A DNA stretch of 64,000 nucleotides from Paracoccaceae bacterium (GTDB taxonomy: Bacteria > Pseudomonadota > Alphaproteobacteria > Rhodobacterales > Rhodobacteraceae). Numbering within the stretch: position 1 is the first letter of the stretch; each line of letters opens with the position of its first letter. Of this stretch, positions 20,211-29,311 are shown piece by piece. The notes under the pieces were generated by a model. It worked only from the letters and a program-made list of their open reading frames with translations, was not told where the DNA came from and searched no databases. The translations under genes were made by a program, and so were the position numbers. Location of the stretch: positions 1-64,000 of the forward strand of contig CACDPV010000004.1 in NCBI GenBank assembly GCA_902554885.1, written 5' to 3'.

Positions 20211-20815
20211 TATGTTGCCCCTTCAGCCTCATCATCGGGCATTATGTATTCGGCTCCTTCCCAAGGGCTTTTGAAGTCGAACTGACGGTATTCTTGCGTT
20301 AAATTTACTGGCTCATAAACAACCCTTTTTTGCGCTTCATCATAACGCACCTCGTTGTACCCTGTAGTTGGGAAATCTTTCCTTAAAGGAAAGCCCTGAA
20401 ACCCATAATCTGTCAGGATACGTCTTAAGTCTGGATGATCCTGAAACAGGATGCCGAACATATCAAAAACTTCTCTTTCAAACCAGTTTGCACTAGGATG
20501 AACACTAACTAAAGATTGGATCGGCTCATTTTCTCTTATAGAAACCTTTAATCTTACTCTATGGTTTTGAAACATAGACAGAAGATGATAAACCACCTCA
20601 AAACGCTTGACTCTTTCGGGAAAATCCACACCTGTTATATCCACCAGTGTTGAAAATTTACATCTGCTATCACATTTGAGAAAATCCACAAAACTTGCAA
20701 TGTTGGAAGGAGCAACCATAATGTTCAGCTCATCACTATCTGTATCCCACGAAATAACACAATCACTTCGTTTCTGTTCAATATAACCGCCAAGTTCGCG
20801 TAAAGCTTCTATCAT
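20210..20815 (-). CDS. nuoC: NADH-quinone oxidoreductase subunit C
   Basis: 30-kDa subunit of the complex I peripheral arm. 201 residues with the signature [31 protein letters not shown] (near 116-146), which contacts NuoD. Overlaps the end of nuoB by 4 bp (ATGA). Confidence 0.97.
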   Translation of the reverse strand: MIEALRELGGYIEQKRSDCVISWDTDSDELNIMVAPSNIASFVDFLKCDSRCKFSTLVDITGVDFPERVKRFEVVYHLLSMFQNHRVRLKVSIRENEPIQSLVSVHPSANWFEREVFDMFGILFQDHPDLRRILTDYGFQGFPLRKDFPTTGYNEVRYDEAQKRVVYEPVNLTQEYRQFDFKSPWEGAEYIMPDDEAEGAT

Positions 20816-21345
20816 CGGACAATCGTTCCAGTCCGACGAATTTTTCGCTGCAAAGCCATTATGCCGTACAAAAGGGCTTCTGCCGTTGGGGGGCAGCCTG
20901 GAACATAAATGTCTACTGGCACAATCCGATCACACCCTCGAACGACTGAATAAGAGTAATGATAATATCCCCCTCCGTTTGCACAGGAACCCATGGATAT
21001 AACGTATCTTGGTTCTGGCATTTGATCATAAACTTTCCTCAATGCTGGTGCCATTTTGTTAGTTAAAGTACCCGCAACAATCATCAAATCAGATTGCCGT
21101 GGCGATGCCCGTGGAGCCGTGCCGAAACGTTCCAAATCATACCGCGGCATGGAGGTGTGCATCATTTCAACTGCGCAACAAGCCAGCCCAAAAGTCATCC
21201 AGTGAAGCGACCCAGTTCTTGCCCAATTGATTACGTCCTCAGCAGATGTAAGTAAGTAGCCTTTGTCTTGCAGCTGGCCACTAAGCGCTTTCGTTTCCAC
21301 TTCAAAATCGCGTCCAGCGGTATTCTCTCCAGCCATCACTCCCAT
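20812..21345 (-). CDS. nuoB: NADH-quinone oxidoreductase subunit B
   Basis: Carries cluster N2, the last iron-sulfur centre before quinone. The tandem cysteines in [13 protein letters not shown], the third in [15 protein letters not shown] and the fourth in [14 protein letters not shown] are all present. I start at the ATG at 21345 (177 residues, [14 protein letters not shown]), preceded by AAAGGG at suitable distance; an ATG seven codons upstream lies deeper in nuoA. The gene overlaps the nuoA end by 10 bp. Confidence 0.96.
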   Translation of the reverse strand: MGVMAGENTAGRDFEVETKALSGQLQDKGYLLTSAEDVINWARTGSLHWMTFGLACCAVEMMHTSMPRYDLERFGTAPRASPRQSDLMIVAGTLTNKMAPALRKVYDQMPEPRYVISMGSCANGGGYYHYSYSVVRGCDRIVPVDIYVPGCPPTAEALLYGIMALQRKIRRTGTIVR

Positions 21346-21701
21346 TCTAAAGCACCCTTTTTCCACTCATAAGCAAACCCAATGGTTAGTATCAAGAGGA
21401 AAACCATCATAGACCAAAATCCTAAAAACGATATATCTTTAAAAGCCACCGCCCAAGGAAATAAAAATGCGATTTCAAGGTCAAAAATAATGAACAAAAT
21501 CGATACTAAGTAAAAACGGACGTCAAATTTCATTCTCGCGTCGTCGAATGCATTAAAACCACATTCATATGCTGATACTTTTTCAGCGTCCGGATGCCTA
21601 ACAGCAATTACGGTGGCTGCTAGCAAAAGTAGCAACCCTAAGGCTACTGCAATCGCCAAGAAGATAAGTATCGGGAGGTATTCCGATAACATCTCGTCCA
21701 C
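21336..21701 (-). CDS. nuoA: NADH-quinone oxidoreductase subunit A
   Basis: First gene of the complex I operon. 121 residues, three transmembrane helices, with the conserved [43 protein letters not shown] region split over residues 41-83. An AGGGAG ribosome site precedes the start. A candidate promoter lies 55 to 85 bp upstream. Confidence 0.97.
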   Translation of the reverse strand: MDEMLSEYLPILIFLAIAVALGLLLLLAATVIAVRHPDAEKVSAYECGFNAFDDARMKFDVRFYLVSILFIIFDLEIAFLFPWAVAFKDISFLGFWSMMVFLLILTIGFAYEWKKGALEWE

Positions 21702-21755
21702 AGATGGCTCCCTTTTAATTTCAGGTCGCTAAGCGCCCCAGTTTGGCTAAGTTGT

Positions 21756-21784
21756 GGTTTAACCCCAAACGCTGTCAGGGTCAA
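21756..21784 (-). promoter_or_regulatory. Candidate promoter of the nuo operon
   Basis: On the minus strand TTGACC (21784-21779) and TAAACC (21761-21756) are separated by 17 bp, 55 bp before nuoA. The -35 matches well, the -10 only in three positions. Just upstream, ACGTT (21803-21807) and AACGT (21812-21816) form a short inverted repeat that could bind a regulator. The remaining part of this 224-bp gap shows only A/T-rich sequence. Confidence 0.4.
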
Positions 21785-21909
21785 CACGACTCGATCTTTT
21801 TTACGTTAAACAACGTCTACCTGAAATGATAAAGCGTACATATTGTCCTACTCTAAAAAAAAAGAAAAGAATTGATAAAAAATCTTTGTTTTAATGATCT
21901 AACATACAA

Positions 21910-21937
21910 AAATAAGCAATTTTTTTCAAATATTGCT
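21910..21937 (-). terminator. Possible terminator of the 102-aa protein gene
   Basis: On the minus strand AGCAAT (starting in the last codons of the gene) pairs with ATTGCT across an 11-base A-rich loop, followed by TATTTTTG. Six pairs and a fair T tract; would separate this gene from the nuo promoter downstream. Confidence 0.4.
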
Positions 21938-22234
21938 CTCGAAAACTTGTGGTGTTGCATCTACTGGTTGGCCCCATAGTCCAATCGCATAAGTAACTGT
22001 CATAGTGCCTTTGCAGTGTATCCTTAACCTTACCCAAAAACTTTCATCTTGAAGGGCTACACAATCATAAATTGATGCATCGATACCCATATTTCTCATA
22101 TCGGTTGCATATAGGTCGGCATAATGCACGATTATCGCGCTTTCGTCCAAATAAGCTGTCTTAAAACCCAAACGCAGCATTAATAGAATACCAATTAAAG
22201 CGCAAATCCCAAAGCAATACCAAATACTCTTCAA
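21926..22234 (-). CDS. Hypothetical exported or membrane-anchored small protein
   Basis: 102 residues with an N-terminal hydrophobic segment (about residues 4-22) that is either a signal peptide or an anchor, then a polar domain with two cysteines (in YDCVALQD and IHCKGTMT, about 16 residues apart) that could form a disulfide in the periplasm. No family recognised. It is transcribed in the same direction as the aminotransferase upstream (45 bp gap) and separated from the nuo operon by a likely terminator. Function unknown. Confidence 0.6.
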   Translation of the reverse strand: MKSIWYCFGICALIGILLMLRLGFKTAYLDESAIIVHYADLYATDMRNMGIDASIYDCVALQDESFWVRLRIHCKGTMTVTYAIGLWGQPVDATPQVFESNI

Positions 22235-22279
22235 TTAAAATTACTCTTTTCTAGATTTTACTGGAGCTACTACGTTTTT

Positions 22280-23464
22280 TTAATCCGTATTAGCTTCGAT
22301 CTCTTGGCAAATTATAGCAGCAACGAGCTTACAATCTTCAATTGAAAATGTTAATGGCAAACGCATGTCTAGTATTGAATTAATAATTTTATCTGATTTG
22401 GCCATTTGCTGAGTAGGGATATATCTCCAGCTATCATATTTTGAAGTAAAGCCTTTTGGCTCATTTTGACCAAACCATTTAAGTTCAACTCCCCTATTTC
22501 GACAACTTTCGACGATTGATTGAATTTCAAAGTAAGAACAATTGCTGAGCAAAAATTGGAATGATGAACCGACAAAATCTTCTTTAGTCGGACGTTTTAT
22601 TAAATGCAGACCTTTCACATCTTTTAAAATAGTCTCGATTGTCATGTATCTTTCGTTCCAACGAATTATCTTATCAGCAAGTTCCTTGAGCTGCGGCCGC
22701 AATATTGCAGCCCTCAAATGATCCATCCGTCCCGATATGTTAGGTGTTTCATATTTTATACTATCGAAGTCAATTTTACTTGGCGCAGAAAGGTGCTTAT
22801 CGAACATCATGTAAGACCCTGATAAAGCAATGGACTTCGCCATTACTATGGGATCATTTGTGGTTAGAAATCCTCCTTCACCTGAATTAATATGTTTGTA
22901 GGTTTGTGTAGAGAAGCAACCTATTATTCCATATGATCCAGTAGGCTTTTTATTCCAACCACCACCCATTGTATGGGCACAATCCTCGATTACAATTATA
23001 CCGTGTCGGTTGGTAATCTCTAAAAGTTTGTCCATATCGCATATGTGCCCTCGCATATGGCTTAACAAAAGAACCTCAGACTGCGAAGCCTTTGCTTCTA
23101 AATCGTCAAAATCAATTGTTAAATCTTCAGTAACTTCCACCAAAAGAGGAATAGCATTAATTGATGCAATTGCGCCAGGAACGGGAGCTAAAGTGAATGC
23201 ATTTGTCAAAACCGTTTGGTTCGGTTTTACACCTACGGCGCGCAGAGCAGTCGCCAGAGCATACCCTCCAGACGCTACCGCTAGACAAAATTTTGAACCT
23301 ATAATTTTCGCAAAATCAAGCTCTAGCGATGCAACCTCCCCTGCATCACCTTCCTTCAAATTATATCGATGCAGGCGACCAGTATTCAAAACTCTTGTAG
23401 CTGCATCTATCGCTTCTTGAGACAAAGGTTCTTGCTGTGTAAAGCTTCCCTTGAATATTTCCAT
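22280..23464 (-). CDS. DegT/DnrJ/EryC1/StrS-family PLP-dependent aminotransferase
   Basis: Sugar- or polyol-aminotransferase fold. From the ATG at 23464 (394 residues) the PLP lysine is Lys190 in QTYKHINSGEGG, with Asp161 in IEDCAHTMGGG as the cofactor-ring acidic residue and SGGYAL (65-70) at the phosphate site. The reading frame stays open 44 codons further upstream, but that stretch is hydrophobic and lacks a match to the family, so I reject it as N-terminus. Such enzymes usually act on nucleotide-sugar ketones, yet no sugar epimerase or glycosyltransferase lies nearby, so the substrate cannot be named. The ribosome site is weak. Confidence 0.85.
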   Translation of the reverse strand: MEIFKGSFTQQEPLSQEAIDAATRVLNTGRLHRYNLKEGDAGEVASLELDFAKIIGSKFCLAVASGGYALATALRAVGVKPNQTVLTNAFTLAPVPGAIASINAIPLLVEVTEDLTIDFDDLEAKASQSEVLLLSHMRGHICDMDKLLEITNRHGIIVIEDCAHTMGGGWNKKPTGSYGIIGCFSTQTYKHINSGEGGFLTTNDPIVMAKSIALSGSYMMFDKHLSAPSKIDFDSIKYETPNISGRMDHLRAAILRPQLKELADKIIRWNERYMTIETILKDVKGLHLIKRPTKEDFVGSSFQFLLSNCSYFEIQSIVESCRNRGVELKWFGQNEPKGFTSKYDSWRYIPTQQMAKSDKIINSILDMRLPLTFSIEDCKLVAAIICQEIEANTD

Positions 23465-23652
23465 AATTACATACCAAAAAAACAGAGATATAGGAGTTGT
23501 AAAAGCTATTACCAAAAGCAGAGCATTGTTGAAAGGATAATAAACCCATTTAAAAATTAAATTTTTGATAAAAATGCACGGAATTAAATAAACCAATAAA
23601 AACTGTAAATTTAATCCGAGCTACTTAATTAAGCAATTTTCAGAGAATGCTT

Positions 23653-24321
23653 TTAATCAATCCCCAAAATCTCCATTACAATTGCTGGAAGATCCAGGAA
23701 AGATTTGAGTACTGCATCAGGTTTGGAATGACTAAAATCAAAACCCTCAAAGCCAAAATCAACGATTATTATTGGTACCCCCACAGCCTTAGCAGTATCA
23801 AAGTCTGTCATAGTGTCACCAACCATCACAGACTGTTCCACAGTGCCACCTGCACCATTTACCGCTGCGATAAAGGGTGCAGGATGCGGTTTTTTAGAAG
23901 ATAATGTATCTGAGCCAATTAATTCTTTAAAGAGATGTCTTGCCCCCAATCGCACCATTAACTCTTCAGCCAATGCAGAAGGCTTGTTGGTGCAAATAGC
24001 AGAGTTTATGCCCAATAATTTAAGCTTACGAATGGCATCCAATGCATATGGGAAAAATTCAGTATCCTTATCCAAGCACTTGGAATAAGCATTGAGAAGA
24101 ATAGGATATTGTTGGTGAATAAAATGCTCATCATTCAGTCCAATTTTTTGACACCCTAATTCCAGCATTGCCCTGCCACCTCGCATTGCCACACCAGCAT
24201 CGTTTTCGTTATCTAAAAGCTTTGGATAGCCCAAACTGGCAAAACAAAAATTAGCTGCAGCTATCAAATCTGCGCTGGTGTCAGCAATAGTTCCATCTAG
24301 ATCAAAAACAACAGTTTTCAT
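23653..24321 (-). CDS. gph: Phosphoglycolate phosphatase (HAD superfamily)
   Basis: Removes phosphate from 2-phosphoglycolate, a product of DNA repair and of oxygenase side reactions. HAD motif I DLDGT is at residues 7-11, motif II in CTNKPS (near 113), motif III lysine in SSKKPHPAPF and motif IV in VMVGDTMTDFDTA. Start taken at the ATG at 24321 because GGAG lies seven bases upstream and the protein then begins MKTVVFDLDGT; an in-frame ATG 19 codons earlier adds an unrelated leader. Divergent from glmU-glmS, as in other Rhodobacterales. Confidence 0.9.
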   Translation of the reverse strand: MKTVVFDLDGTIADTSADLIAAANFCFASLGYPKLLDNENDAGVAMRGGRAMLELGCQKIGLNDEHFIHQQYPILLNAYSKCLDKDTEFFPYALDAIRKLKLLGINSAICTNKPSALAEELMVRLGARHLFKELIGSDTLSSKKPHPAPFIAAVNGAGGTVEQSVMVGDTMTDFDTAKAVGVPIIIVDFGFEGFDFSHSKPDAVLKSFLDLPAIVMEILGID

Positions 24322-24452
24322 ATTTGAGCTCCAAGTATTTAAGAAATTATGCTCATCATAAAATGAAACATTCGGCAACTAATTTTGACATAAGTTAAGC
24401 TTGCAACAAATCGACTATACGATAAAACGGTTTAAAACCTTAAGGACTTTCT

Positions 24453-25799
24453 ATGGATACTGCAGTTATAGTTCTGGCCGCAGGCAAGGGAACTCGGATG
24501 AATTCTAATCGTCCTAAAGTGCTACACGAAGTAGGGAACTTTCCTCTTATTTCTCATTGTATTAAAACAGCACAAAGTATTAACCCTCAAAAAATATTAG
24601 CTGTTTTAGGCCACAGACGGAAGGAAATAAAAAACGTCTTAGAAAATTCAGACACATCAATCGAATTAGTAATCCAAGAAGCGCAACTAGGCACAGGTCA
24701 TGCCGTCAGTATAGCGATCGAAGAATTAGCAGATTTTGATGGTAATGTAATTGTGCTATTTGGCGATACCCCATTCGTATCAGCAGAAACAATGAGAAAA
24801 ATTGAGGCTAGAAGCAGGCAAGCTGACTTGGTAGTTCTTGGGTTTCACGCACCGGATCCTTCTGGTTACGGCAGGCTTATTACGAATGATAATGAACTTT
24901 TGAAAATAGTTGAACATAAGGATGCAAATGGTCAGGAATTAGCACTTAATTTATGTAACAGTGGAGTTATGGCAGGAAGCTCACTAGTTTTAAAAGAACT
25001 GTTGAAAGAGTTAGATAGAGATAACAAAAACAATGAACTATATCTCACCGATTGTGTTCAATTAGCTAAAGCTAAAGGGTTGAATTGTAGTTACCAAGTT
25101 TGCGGACCCAAAGAGGCACTTGGCATCAACTCGCTTCAACAACTAAGTCTTGCAGAAAAGACGTTTCAAGAAACTACGCGCACTGAGGCCTTAGAAATTG
25201 GCATTCATCTCGTTGCACCAGAGACTGTCTTCTTTTCATTAGATACAGAAATAGGTCGAGATACAATTGTAGAGCCAAATGTAATATTTGGACCAGGCGT
25301 AAAAATCGGTACGGGCTGTACGGTAAAAGCCTTCTCGTACCTTGAAAGATGCAATGTCTCTCACAATTGTAGCATTGGCCCTTATGCTAGATTGAGACCG
25401 GGAGTTGACCTCTCAGAAGGTGTAAAAATTGGCAACTTTGTAGAAATAAAAAACTCCAAAATTGCAGAAAATTCTAAGATAAACCATTTATCATACATAG
25501 GTGATACAGAAATTGGTGAGAATTCAAATATTGGCGCCGGCACAATCACTTGTAATTACGATGGGGCTAACAAGCACAAAACAGTAATTGGTAAAAACGT
25601 ATTTATTGGTTCAAATACTATGCTGATTGCCCCGTTAACCGTCGGAAATAATTCAATGACAGGTAGTGGCTCTGTTATTACAAAAGATATACCAGCTGAT
25701 AATTTAGCCATCGCGCGCTCAGAGCAAAATAATAAAAACGGTGGCGCAAAGAAGCTTAAAGCACTCCTCCGAAACAAAAAAAATAAAACAAAATCCTGA
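24453..25799 (+). CDS. glmU: Bifunctional GlcN-1-P acetyltransferase / GlcNAc-1-P uridyltransferase
   Basis: Makes UDP-N-acetylglucosamine for peptidoglycan and lipopolysaccharide. The N-terminal pyrophosphorylase domain has LAAGKGTRMNSNRPKVLHEV (residues 8-27) and GDTPF; the C-terminal half is a left-handed beta-helix with hexapeptide repeats and the acetyltransferase segment NYDGANKHKTVIG (near 369-381). 448 residues. AAGGA precedes the start. glmS follows after 9 bp, so the two successive steps are co-expressed. Confidence 0.97.
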   Translation: MDTAVIVLAAGKGTRMNSNRPKVLHEVGNFPLISHCIKTAQSINPQKILAVLGHRRKEIKNVLENSDTSIELVIQEAQLGTGHAVSIAIEELADFDGNVIVLFGDTPFVSAETMRKIEARSRQADLVVLGFHAPDPSGYGRLITNDNELLKIVEHKDANGQELALNLCNSGVMAGSSLVLKELLKELDRDNKNNELYLTDCVQLAKAKGLNCSYQVCGPKEALGINSLQQLSLAEKTFQETTRTEALEIGIHLVAPETVFFSLDTEIGRDTIVEPNVIFGPGVKIGTGCTVKAFSYLERCNVSHNCSIGPYARLRPGVDLSEGVKIGNFVEIKNSKIAENSKINHLSYIGDTEIGENSNIGAGTITCNYDGANKHKTVIGKNVFIGSNTMLIAPLTVGNNSMTGSGSVITKDIPADNLAIARSEQNNKNGGAKKLKALLRNKKNKTKS

Positions 25800-25808
25800 G
25801 GTAAATAG

Positions 25809-27638
25809 ATGTGTGGCATAATTGGAATTTTGGGCAAGCATGAAGCCGCACCGATCCTAGTCGAAGCATTAAAAAGACTCGAATATAGGGGTTACGATAG
25901 CTCTGGAATAGCCACAGTCGAAAGTGAAGGCTCCATCGATCGACGAAGGGCAGTTGGAAAACTAATGGAACTACAGGACAAGCTTGTTTTTCAGCCACTT
26001 AAAGGAAAAGTGGGGGTTGGACACACCAGATGGGCAACGCATGGAGAGCCGAACGAAAAAAATGCACATCCACATAATAGCGGTGCAGTTTCAGTCGTGC
26101 ATAATGGAATAATCGAAAACTTTCTTGAACTTCGGCATGAATTAAGTTGTGACGGATATAAACCTGAAACAGACACAGACACTGAGACGATTGCCATGCT
26201 GTGTTCAAAGTTTATAGACGAAGGTCATGAACCAATCGTTGCAGCCCAAAAGACTTTATCAAAACTTTCTGGATCATTTGCAATCGCAATGCTTTTTGCA
26301 GGGCATGAAAACCTTATGATTGCGGCAAGATCTGGATCGCCTTTAGCAATAGGATATGGAAAAAATGAAATGTACCTTGGCTCAGACGCCCTAGCACTGC
26401 TGCCAATGACCAAAAAAATTACTTATCTCGAAGAGGGTGACCTCGCAATATTAACTCGAGAGGGAGTCGATATATATGATCATTTAGGGAATTTTGTATC
26501 TCGACCGATTAAATACCTGGATCAAAGCGCAAACTTTTACGATAAATCAGGCTTCAACCATTTTATGGAAAAAGAAATTTACGAACAACCGGTAGCTTTG
26601 GAAAAGGCAATAAAATCTTATATTTGCGACGAGAACGTTGGAGCAAAAATCAATCTGCTGAAAGAGTTAAATTTTAAAGAAATTCCAAAAATAATTTTAA
26701 TAGCTTGCGGGACTGCATACTATGCTTGTTACGTAGCAAAATATTGGATTGAAAAACTAGCTAAAATCCCAGTTGAAATTGATATTGGAAGCGAATTTCG
26801 CTACCGCGAGCCGCCAATAGAGAAAGGCACTGCCGCAATTTTTGTCAGTCAATCTGGAGAAACCGCAGATACACTAGCGGCATTACGCTATTGTGTTGGC
26901 AAAGCAAAAAACATTATTTCTATTGTAAATGTTTCTACAAGCTCCATTGCCAGAGAAAGTGATCAAGTTTTGGAAATTCACGCTGGCCCAGAAATTGGCG
27001 TAGCATCAACCAAAGCTTTCACATGCCAATTGGCAGTATTATTTTTGATGGCCCTAAAAGCAGCACGAGACAGATCAGAAATTTCAGAAATTAATATTGC
27101 AAAAACAGTCAGCGATTTAAAAAGTCTACCATCAACTCTTAGTCAATACTTGGGGAGAACTAATTCCATACAAGATATCGCATACAAGCTATCTACTGCT
27201 AGCGATGTAATGTTTTTAGGGCGTGGTTTAATGTATCCCGTTGCTCTTGAGGGAGCATTAAAATTAAAGGAAATTAGTTATATTCATTCTGAGGGCTATG
27301 CTGCTGGAGAACTAAAGCATGGGCCAATTGCACTGATAGATGATAGCGTCCCAGTCATTATATTAGCCCCCTGCGACGAATTATTTGAAAAAAATATATC
27401 AAATATGCAGGAAGTTATTGCTCGAAAAGCGAGTGTAATACTAATCTCGGATAAAGAAGGGCTGCAATCAGCTGGTTCAATGGTAAAAAATACTATCGAA
27501 ATGCCACGCACCAACAAGCTACTAACCCCATTAATATACGCACTACCAATGCAGTTACTTGCATACTTCTCAGCAGTATCTAAAGGTACAGATGTTGATC
27601 AACCGCGAAATTTGGCAAAATCCGTCACAGTTGAGTAA
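25809..27638 (+). CDS. glmS: Glutamine--fructose-6-phosphate aminotransferase (isomerizing)
   Basis: Converts fructose-6-phosphate and glutamine to glucosamine-6-phosphate, the entry into amino-sugar synthesis. Catalytic Cys2 (MCGIIGILG), the glutaminase loop GHTRWATHG, and two SIS isomerase domains (SQSGETADTL near 350; SEGYAAGELKHGPIALID near 490-508) are intact; the C-terminus ends DQPRNLAKSVTVE as usual. 609 residues. GAGG precedes the ATG. No glmS ribozyme-like region is expected or visible in the 9-bp gap. Confidence 0.98.
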   Translation: MCGIIGILGKHEAAPILVEALKRLEYRGYDSSGIATVESEGSIDRRRAVGKLMELQDKLVFQPLKGKVGVGHTRWATHGEPNEKNAHPHNSGAVSVVHNGIIENFLELRHELSCDGYKPETDTDTETIAMLCSKFIDEGHEPIVAAQKTLSKLSGSFAIAMLFAGHENLMIAARSGSPLAIGYGKNEMYLGSDALALLPMTKKITYLEEGDLAILTREGVDIYDHLGNFVSRPIKYLDQSANFYDKSGFNHFMEKEIYEQPVALEKAIKSYICDENVGAKINLLKELNFKEIPKIILIACGTAYYACYVAKYWIEKLAKIPVEIDIGSEFRYREPPIEKGTAAIFVSQSGETADTLAALRYCVGKAKNIISIVNVSTSSIARESDQVLEIHAGPEIGVASTKAFTCQLAVLFLMALKAARDRSEISEINIAKTVSDLKSLPSTLSQYLGRTNSIQDIAYKLSTASDVMFLGRGLMYPVALEGALKLKEISYIHSEGYAAGELKHGPIALIDDSVPVIILAPCDELFEKNISNMQEVIARKASVILISDKEGLQSAGSMVKNTIEMPRTNKLLTPLIYALPMQLLAYFSAVSKGTDVDQPRNLAKSVTVE

Positions 27639-27796
27639 GTGTGAATTTGTAAAATTATAGACTTGTAGTTCCGCGAAATTAGTATAAGTAACCCAAATCT
27701 TTTTGTAATAAATATCAGCGCAGTCACTCGTGGTCGGGAACAAAAAGATGGAGCCCCCTTCCTATGAAACGCGCCATAGATGGATTGGAAACAGAA

Positions 27797-28153
27797 ATGC
27801 CTCTATACGAGCATGTTTTTATTTCTCGACAAGACTTATCAAACACACAAGCAGAGGGTCTTGTTGAACACTTTGGAATAGTCCTCAAAGATAATGGTGG
27901 TACTGTAATCGACTCCGAGTACTGGGGATTGAAAACAATGGCCTATAAAATGAACAAAAATCGGAAAGGGCACTATGCCATGCTTAGAACGGACTCGCCC
28001 TCCGAAGCTGTTCAAGAAATGGAACGCCTAATGCGCCTTCATGAAGACGTAATGCGAGTTTTGACAATTAAAGTTGATAAGCATGATGAAGGTCCATCAG
28101 TTCAAATGCATAAACGAGATGATCGCGGTGAAAGACGCGAACAACGCGATTAA
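27797..28153 (+). CDS. rpsF: 30S ribosomal protein S6
   Basis: Ribosomal protein of the 30S platform that pairs with S18. I start at the ATG at 27797 (MPLYEHVFISRQDLS), which matches the family start; an earlier in-frame ATG at 27764 adds 11 residues with no counterpart. 118 residues with the core EYWGLKTMAYKMNKNRKGHY and a charged His/Arg tail. First of rpsF-rpsR-rplI. The 158-bp gap after glmS contains the leader (GC-rich stretch near 27720-27765), where S6-S18 autoregulation could act, but I could not define a motif. Confidence 0.95.
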   Translation: MPLYEHVFISRQDLSNTQAEGLVEHFGIVLKDNGGTVIDSEYWGLKTMAYKMNKNRKGHYAMLRTDSPSEAVQEMERLMRLHEDVMRVLTIKVDKHDEGPSVQMHKRDDRGERREQRD

Positions 28154-28174
28154 GGTTGGCAAGGAGTTTTCGAA

Positions 28175-28402
28175 ATGACAAACAAACCATTTTTTCGTCG
28201 AAAGAAGGTATGCCCATTTTCAAGTGAGGATGCACCAAAGATTGATTATAAAGACACTAAGTTATTGCAAAGGTACATATCAGAGCGAGGAAAAGTAGTT
28301 CCTTCTCGGATTACCGCCGTTTCTGCAAAAAAGCAGCGTGAACTTGCCCGCGCAATAAAACGTGCGCGCTTTTTGGCACTTTTACCTTACGCCGTTAAGT
28401 AG
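28175..28402 (+). CDS. rpsR: 30S ribosomal protein S18
   Basis: 75 residues: [59 protein letters not shown] is the standard S18 core (residues about 38-73). Located between rpsF and rplI, 21 bp after S6 with AAGGAG just upstream of the ATG. Confidence 0.98.
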   Translation: MTNKPFFRRKKVCPFSSEDAPKIDYKDTKLLQRYISERGKVVPSRITAVSAKKQRELARAIKRARFLALLPYAVK

Positions 28403-28419
28403 TAGAGGAGATAGGAATT

Positions 28420-29049
28420 ATGCAAGTTATTCTTCTAGAAAGAGTATCAAAATTGGGTCAGATGGGTGACGTGGTAGATGTCAAACCAGGGTATGCACGA
28501 AATTTTCTGCTACCTCAGGGTAAAGCTCAGACGGCATCAGAGACGAACATAACAGCTTTTGAAAAGCAAAAATCCCAACTTGAAACAAAGAATTTAGAAA
28601 CAAAAAAAGAAGCAGACGCACTTCTAGGAAAACTGGACGGACAAACTTTTGTAGTAATCCGATCTGCATCTGACTCGGGAGCGCTTTACGGATCTGTTTC
28701 TCCACGGGATGCAGCAGAAGTTGCTACTTCCGCAGGCTTTTCAATTGACCGAAAACAAATTTCTTTAGTAAAACCTATCAAAGAATTAGGATTGCATGAA
28801 ATGTCAGTTGTTTTGCATCCAGAGGTGACTTCCACCATAATACTAAATGTTGCCCGATCAACTGAAGAAGCTGATTTACAAGCATCAGGCAAATCCATAC
28901 AAGACGTTGCTGCCGAAGCCGAAGCGGAAGCAGAGTTTGAGATAGCAGAACTGTTTGACGACATCGGAAGCGCAGCTCTTGATGATGATAACGAAGACGA
29001 TCAGGTGTCCGACGCACCAGTGGAAGACTCAGAAGAAAGCTCATCTTAA
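28420..29049 (+). CDS. rplI: 50S ribosomal protein L9 with acidic C-terminal tail
   Basis: N-terminal L9 domain [36 protein letters not shown] (1-36 region), connecting helix, and C-terminal domain to about residue 150. About 60 further residues are strongly acidic ([16 protein letters not shown]). E. coli L9 has 149 residues; extended acidic tails are common in Rhodobacterales. Last gene of the operon, followed directly by a good intrinsic terminator. Confidence 0.97.
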   Translation: MQVILLERVSKLGQMGDVVDVKPGYARNFLLPQGKAQTASETNITAFEKQKSQLETKNLETKKEADALLGKLDGQTFVVIRSASDSGALYGSVSPRDAAEVATSAGFSIDRKQISLVKPIKELGLHEMSVVLHPEVTSTIILNVARSTEEADLQASGKSIQDVAAEAEAEAEFEIAELFDDIGSAALDDDNEDDQVSDAPVEDSEESSS

Positions 29050-29072
29050 TCTGTACGAAGGTTTATGCATAA

Positions 29073-29099
29073 AACGAGCTCTTGAGGGCTTGTTTTTTT
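29073..29099 (+). terminator. Intrinsic terminator of rpsF-rpsR-rplI
   Basis: AACGAGCTC and GGGCTTGTT form a 9-bp stem (two G-T pairs) around a TTGA tetraloop, followed by TTTTT. Begins 24 bp after the rplI stop. Clearest terminator in the window. Confidence 0.8.
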
Positions 29100-29210
29100 G
29101 TGTGTTGCCAAAACTTACATTTTTCTTTTCGAATATTGCTATTTTTAAGTCCTTTTTGTAACAAAATTAATAAATTTCTTTAAATTATACTTTTACGAAG
29201 GCATTTCTTG

Positions 29211-29239
29211 TTGACCATCCTTTTTGTAATTCATATGGT
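29211..29239 (+). promoter_or_regulatory. Candidate ilvB promoter
   Basis: TTGACC (29211-29216), 17-bp spacer, TATGGT (29234-29239); would start transcription near 29246 with a leader of about 65 bases ending in a strong GGGGGAG ribosome site before ilvB. The rest of the 262-bp gap has A/T-rich sequence and the upstream terminator. Confidence 0.5.
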
Positions 29240-29311
29240 CGCCTTTGCGTCTGAGTTAGATTATATTATACAGCTTTAATATCTACTTAAAAATAGAGGG
29301 GGAGTTTCTTT

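Noticed and set aside
23465-23596. 44-codon hydrophobic N-terminal extension of the DegT aminotransferase
   Set aside because: Unlike the family, membrane-like for a cytosolic PLP enzyme, and the inner ATG at 23464 gives the normal start.
24385-24421. Perfect TTGACA box upstream of glmU
   Set aside because: The nearest TATA-like sequence (TATACG) is 25 bp away, too far for a normal promoter; no -10 at 16-18 bp.
27720-27796. Possible S6/S18-binding RNA leader before rpsF
   Set aside because: The region is G/C-richer than its surroundings but I could not build the expected structure with confidence.
29235-29279. Fourteen-codon frame before ilvB (VAFASELDYIIQL) rich in Val, Ile and Leu, resembling an attenuator leader peptide
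   Set aside because: It overlaps the best -10 box, has no ribosome site, and no terminator or antiterminator hairpin follows.
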